Shown in pieces: positions 4,647 through 5,873 of a stretch of DNA of 5,873 nt. A program made the translations under genes and the position numbers. The stretch spans positions 1-5,873 of the forward strand of contig CALBAF010000572.1 of the NCBI GenBank assembly GCA_937926415.1, given 5' to 3'. A model generated the notes under the pieces. The model saw only the letters and a list, made by a program, of their open reading frames with translations. It was not told where the DNA came from and made no database searches. This DNA is from an uncultured Actinomyces sp. Its GTDB lineage: Bacteria > Actinomycetota > Actinomycetes > Actinomycetales > Actinomycetaceae. Positions within the stretch are counted from its first letter, which is position 1, and each line of letters opens with the position of its first letter.

Positions 4647-4688
4647 GTAGCGACGCAGTTGCGCGTCATCAAACATCGGCACGACTAG
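4590..4688 (+). CDS. Small 32-residue ORF upstream of the YbjN gene
   Basis: ATG at 4590 opens a 32-residue frame beginning MGMHMQTAVRGDRR and ending at TAG (4686-4688). The ribosome binding site GAGGAGG (4578-4584), 5 bases ahead, is the strongest in the window. The stop is 9 bases before the next ATG, and the next gene's AGGGG overlaps the stop codon, which fits translational coupling. The peptide has no TM segment and is basic (six Arg, one Lys, three His). It may be a leader peptide that resolves the 4564-4646 stem, a real small protein, or chance. No homolog is known to me. Confidence 0.4.
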   Translation: MGMHMQTAVRGDRRALAPSVATQLRVIKHRHD

Positions 4689-4697
4689 GGGTGCATC

Positions 4698-5360
4698 ATG
4701 GGCTGGCTATGGCGGGCGGATGCTGACGGTGGAGCCGACGGCGAGGAGACGCCTCGTCGCCGCGAACTGCCGGACGATACCGCCCCTGATATGGAACAAT
4801 GGGAGGGTAGCAACGCAGCACCTCCGGAAGGAATTGTCACGGGTAACTCGGAGTTTGAAGCCAATCGTTTCGATATGGTTCGCCCCATCACGCAGGAGCG
4901 CCTGGGGCTCCTTTTCGACTCTGAGGGGTGGGCCTGGCGCATTGATAGCGATGGGGACCTCTGTGGCTTCTGGGAGGGGCATCTGTTCTGCTTCCGCTTC
5001 CTCGGGGACTCTCGCGAGGTGCTGTCAATTGTCGCCTTCATGAAGAGCCTCGTTCCGATCGAATTCGGTGAGGATCTGCGTGACTTCCTGCAGGCGTGGC
5101 ATGGCGAGTTCCTGTGGCCGAAGGCCTACGTGGCCGATCAGGACGAAGGGGACCGCGTCGTCGCCGAGGTGAACGCCGATTATGAGTATGGCGCGACGGA
5201 TGCGCAGCTCGTGCAGCAGGTGATGTGCGCATTGGCGACGACCCTTCAGCTGTTCCGTGCGCTCGAGGAGCGTTATGGCCTCGACGATGGTGAGGGGTTC
5301 GGTCCTGCAGGTGGGCATCAGCGCGGCTTTGATGGCCCCGCCTGGCTTCCCGAGAACTGA
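4698..5360 (+). CDS. YbjN domain-containing protein
   Basis: A 220-residue soluble protein. Residues 1-58 are acidic and low in complexity, probably disordered, and begin MGWLWRADADGG. Residues 60-192 look like a YbjN fold, which resembles type III secretion chaperones. VRPITQERLGLLFDSEGW is a helix, WRIDSDGDLCGFWEGHLFCFRF gives the strands, then come a hydrophobic strand and helix (REVLSIVAFMKSL), the FLQAWHGEFLWPKAYV stretch and a long C-terminal helix (QLVQQVMCALATTLQLFRALEERYG). The end (193-220) is Gly/Asp-rich. In actinobacteria such proteins are common and mostly uncharacterised; in E. coli, YbjN affects motility and stress traits. The ribosome binding site AGGGG (4687-4691) is 6 bases before the ATG. 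The long structured leader and the small ORF upstream suggest post-transcriptional control. The gene ends 121 bases before clpB, which has its own regulated promoter. I infer no enzymatic function. Confidence 0.85.
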   Translation: MGWLWRADADGGADGEETPRRRELPDDTAPDMEQWEGSNAAPPEGIVTGNSEFEANRFDMVRPITQERLGLLFDSEGWAWRIDSDGDLCGFWEGHLFCFRFLGDSREVLSIVAFMKSLVPIEFGEDLRDFLQAWHGEFLWPKAYVADQDEGDRVVAEVNADYEYGATDAQLVQQVMCALATTLQLFRALEERYGLDDGEGFGPAGGHQRGFDGPAWLPEN

Positions 5361-5383
5361 CTCACATCCTCCTCAAAATCGAA

Positions 5384-5404
5384 GTTGAGTGGAATAGACT
5401 CAAT
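5384..5404. promoter_or_regulatory. HAIR-type operator for HspR
   Basis: TTGAGT-N7-ACTCAA (5385-5403) matches the HAIR consensus CTTGAGT-N7-ACTCAAG at all 12 inner arm positions; only the outermost pair differs (G/T instead of C/G). HspR binds HAIR sites to repress dnaK and clpB operons in Streptomyces and relatives. The site lies 78 bases upstream of the clpB ATG and overlaps the putative -35, which fits repression released on heat shock. Confidence 0.88.
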
Positions 5405-5412
5405 TTTAGCTT
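5385..5412 (+). promoter_or_regulatory. Putative clpB promoter overlapping the HspR site
   Basis: TTGAGT (5385-5390) can serve as -35 with a 16-base spacer to TAGCTT (5407-5412) as -10. That places the start near 5419. A second -10-like hexamer, TATGTC (5416-5421), has no -35 at proper distance. HspR bound to the HAIR element would block the -35 and spacer. Confidence 0.4.
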
Positions 5413-5418
5413 CGTTAT

Positions 5419-5457
5419 GTCTGTCAGAAGGCGTCGAGGGGCTCGACGCGACCAGAC
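5419..5457 (+). promoter_or_regulatory. Strong hairpin in the clpB 5' UTR
   Basis: GCGTCGAG (5431-5438) pairs perfectly with CTCGACGC (5442-5449) over a GGG loop. An outer GTCTG (5419-5423) with CAGAC (5453-5457) can add 5 bp across an internal loop. If transcription starts near 5419, the mRNA would begin with this structure, which may protect the 5' end. It ends 12 bases before the ribosome binding site GAGGAG (5469-5474) and does not cover it. Confidence 0.5.
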
Positions 5458-5481
5458 AAGAACATGTTGAGGAGTGATTTC

Positions 5482-5873
5482 ATGGCACGTGAAATGACAA
5501 CGAAGGCGCAGGAGGCCGTCTCCTCTGCGCTCCAGGCTGCCGCTGCAGCCGGCAATCCGCAGGTGGAACCCATCCATCTGCTCGAAGCACTGATTGAGCA
5601 GCGCGAAGGCATCGCGCTCTCCCTGCTCGAGGCCGTTGGCGCTGATGCGCGCGCGATTGGCGCGCGCACCCGCAACGCCCTCGTTGCGCTGCCCAGCGCG
5701 CAGGGTGCATCGACTGGCAGTGCTCAGCCCTCGAATGCTCTGCTCGCGGTTGTTCGCGACGCTGGAGAGCGTGCAGAGGCTGGCGGCGACCAGTACATCT
5801 CGACCGAGCATCTGCTGATTGCGCTGGCCGCGTCGCAGACTGAGGCGGGCCGCATCCTCACCCAGGCCGGGGT
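5482..5873 (+). CDS. clpB: ATP-dependent disaggregase ClpB (5' end only)
   Basis: The first 130 codons of ClpB, cut by the right edge; the full protein is normally about 860 residues. ClpB is a hexameric AAA+ chaperone that pulls polypeptides out of aggregates together with DnaK in the cytoplasm. What is visible is the Clp N domain: MTTKAQEAVSSALQAAAAAG at 5-24, the first repeat mark VEPIHLLEAL (28-37), and the second repeat ISTEHLLIALA (106-116). The AAA+ modules and the coiled-coil middle domain lie outside. ATG at 5482 was chosen because GAGGAG (5469-5474) stands 7 bases upstream; the internal Met5 would be too far. ClpC and ClpA also have this domain, but the TTKAQEA opening and the HspR operator upstream favour ClpB. 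Heat-shock control through HspR is strongly suggested. Confidence 0.93.
   Translation, partial: MAREMTTKAQEAVSSALQAAAAAGNPQVEPIHLLEALIEQREGIALSLLEAVGADARAIGARTRNALVALPSAQGASTGSAQPSNALLAVVRDAGERAEAGGDQYISTEHLLIALAASQTEAGRILTQAG

Noticed and set aside
4468..4650. Plus-strand frame from a TTG at 4468
   Set aside because: It starts inside stem A without a ribosome binding site and overlaps the better-supported ORF at 4590.
4350..4682. Minus-strand 110-codon frame in the gene-free stretch
   Set aside because: No convincing ribosome binding site or domain; explained by the structured + strand region. An antisense transcript cannot be excluded.
5362..5811. Minus-strand frame opposite the clpB start
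   Set aside because: Antisense shadow of the clear Clp N domain on the + strand.

Overview
The window reads as chromosomal DNA of a high-GC actinobacterium. Codons end mostly in G or C. It has an adjacent murT-gatD pair, a DUF418 membrane protein, a YbjN-domain protein, and a clpB start preceded by a HAIR-type HspR operator. Gene content and sequence style suggest the Actinomyces/Schaalia group (Actinomycetaceae), but that placement is an inference from memory and not a search result. All genes that can be supported lie on the + strand. There is no tRNA, rRNA, IS element or CRISPR array.

Layout. (1) 1-1135: the 3' end of murT and all of gatD, coupled by a 4-base start/stop overlap. Together they encode the enzyme that amidates D-isoglutamate in lipid II. 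(2) 1136-2893: two tandem paralogous cassettes. Each has its own putative extended -10 promoter, an A/G-rich ribosome binding site, a two-TM protein starting MSNPSYG, and a terminator hairpin. The terminators share the same 11-bp stem. The proteins have a proline/glycine-rich cytoplasmic head, a small extracytoplasmic domain with a cysteine pair at identical spacing, and a basic tail. Their function is not recognised. (3) 2926-4338: a DUF418/YeiB-like polytopic membrane protein. (4) 4339-4697: a 359-base stretch without a conventional gene, and the most unusual part of the window. It holds a putative -10 and a possible leaderless 11-codon ORF ending Cys-Cys-stop. It also holds two perfectly complementary arm pairs (10 bp and 8 bp) whose order predicts a pseudoknot, and a competing hairpin with a U-run. 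Further on are a second dyad, a 12-bp long-range stem, and a 32-codon ORF with the strongest Shine-Dalgarno of the window. (5) 4698-5360: a YbjN-domain protein, 9 bases after the small ORF. (6) 5361-5873: clpB regulatory region (HspR operator, promoter, strong 5'-UTR hairpin) and the first 130 codons of clpB, cut by the window edge.

How they may work together. Amidated peptidoglycan, two envelope-anchored paralogs, a polytopic membrane protein and a heat-shock disaggregase are plausible neighbours in a housekeeping region, but there is no sign that they form one operon. The terminators after each MSNPSYG gene and the HspR-controlled clpB promoter split the window into separate transcription units. 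The candidate undescribed system is the structured leader upstream of the YbjN gene. It looks like a cis-acting attenuator or riboswitch-like element, or a free small RNA of about 120 nt. This is inference from base complementarity seen by eye and needs comparative sequence evidence.
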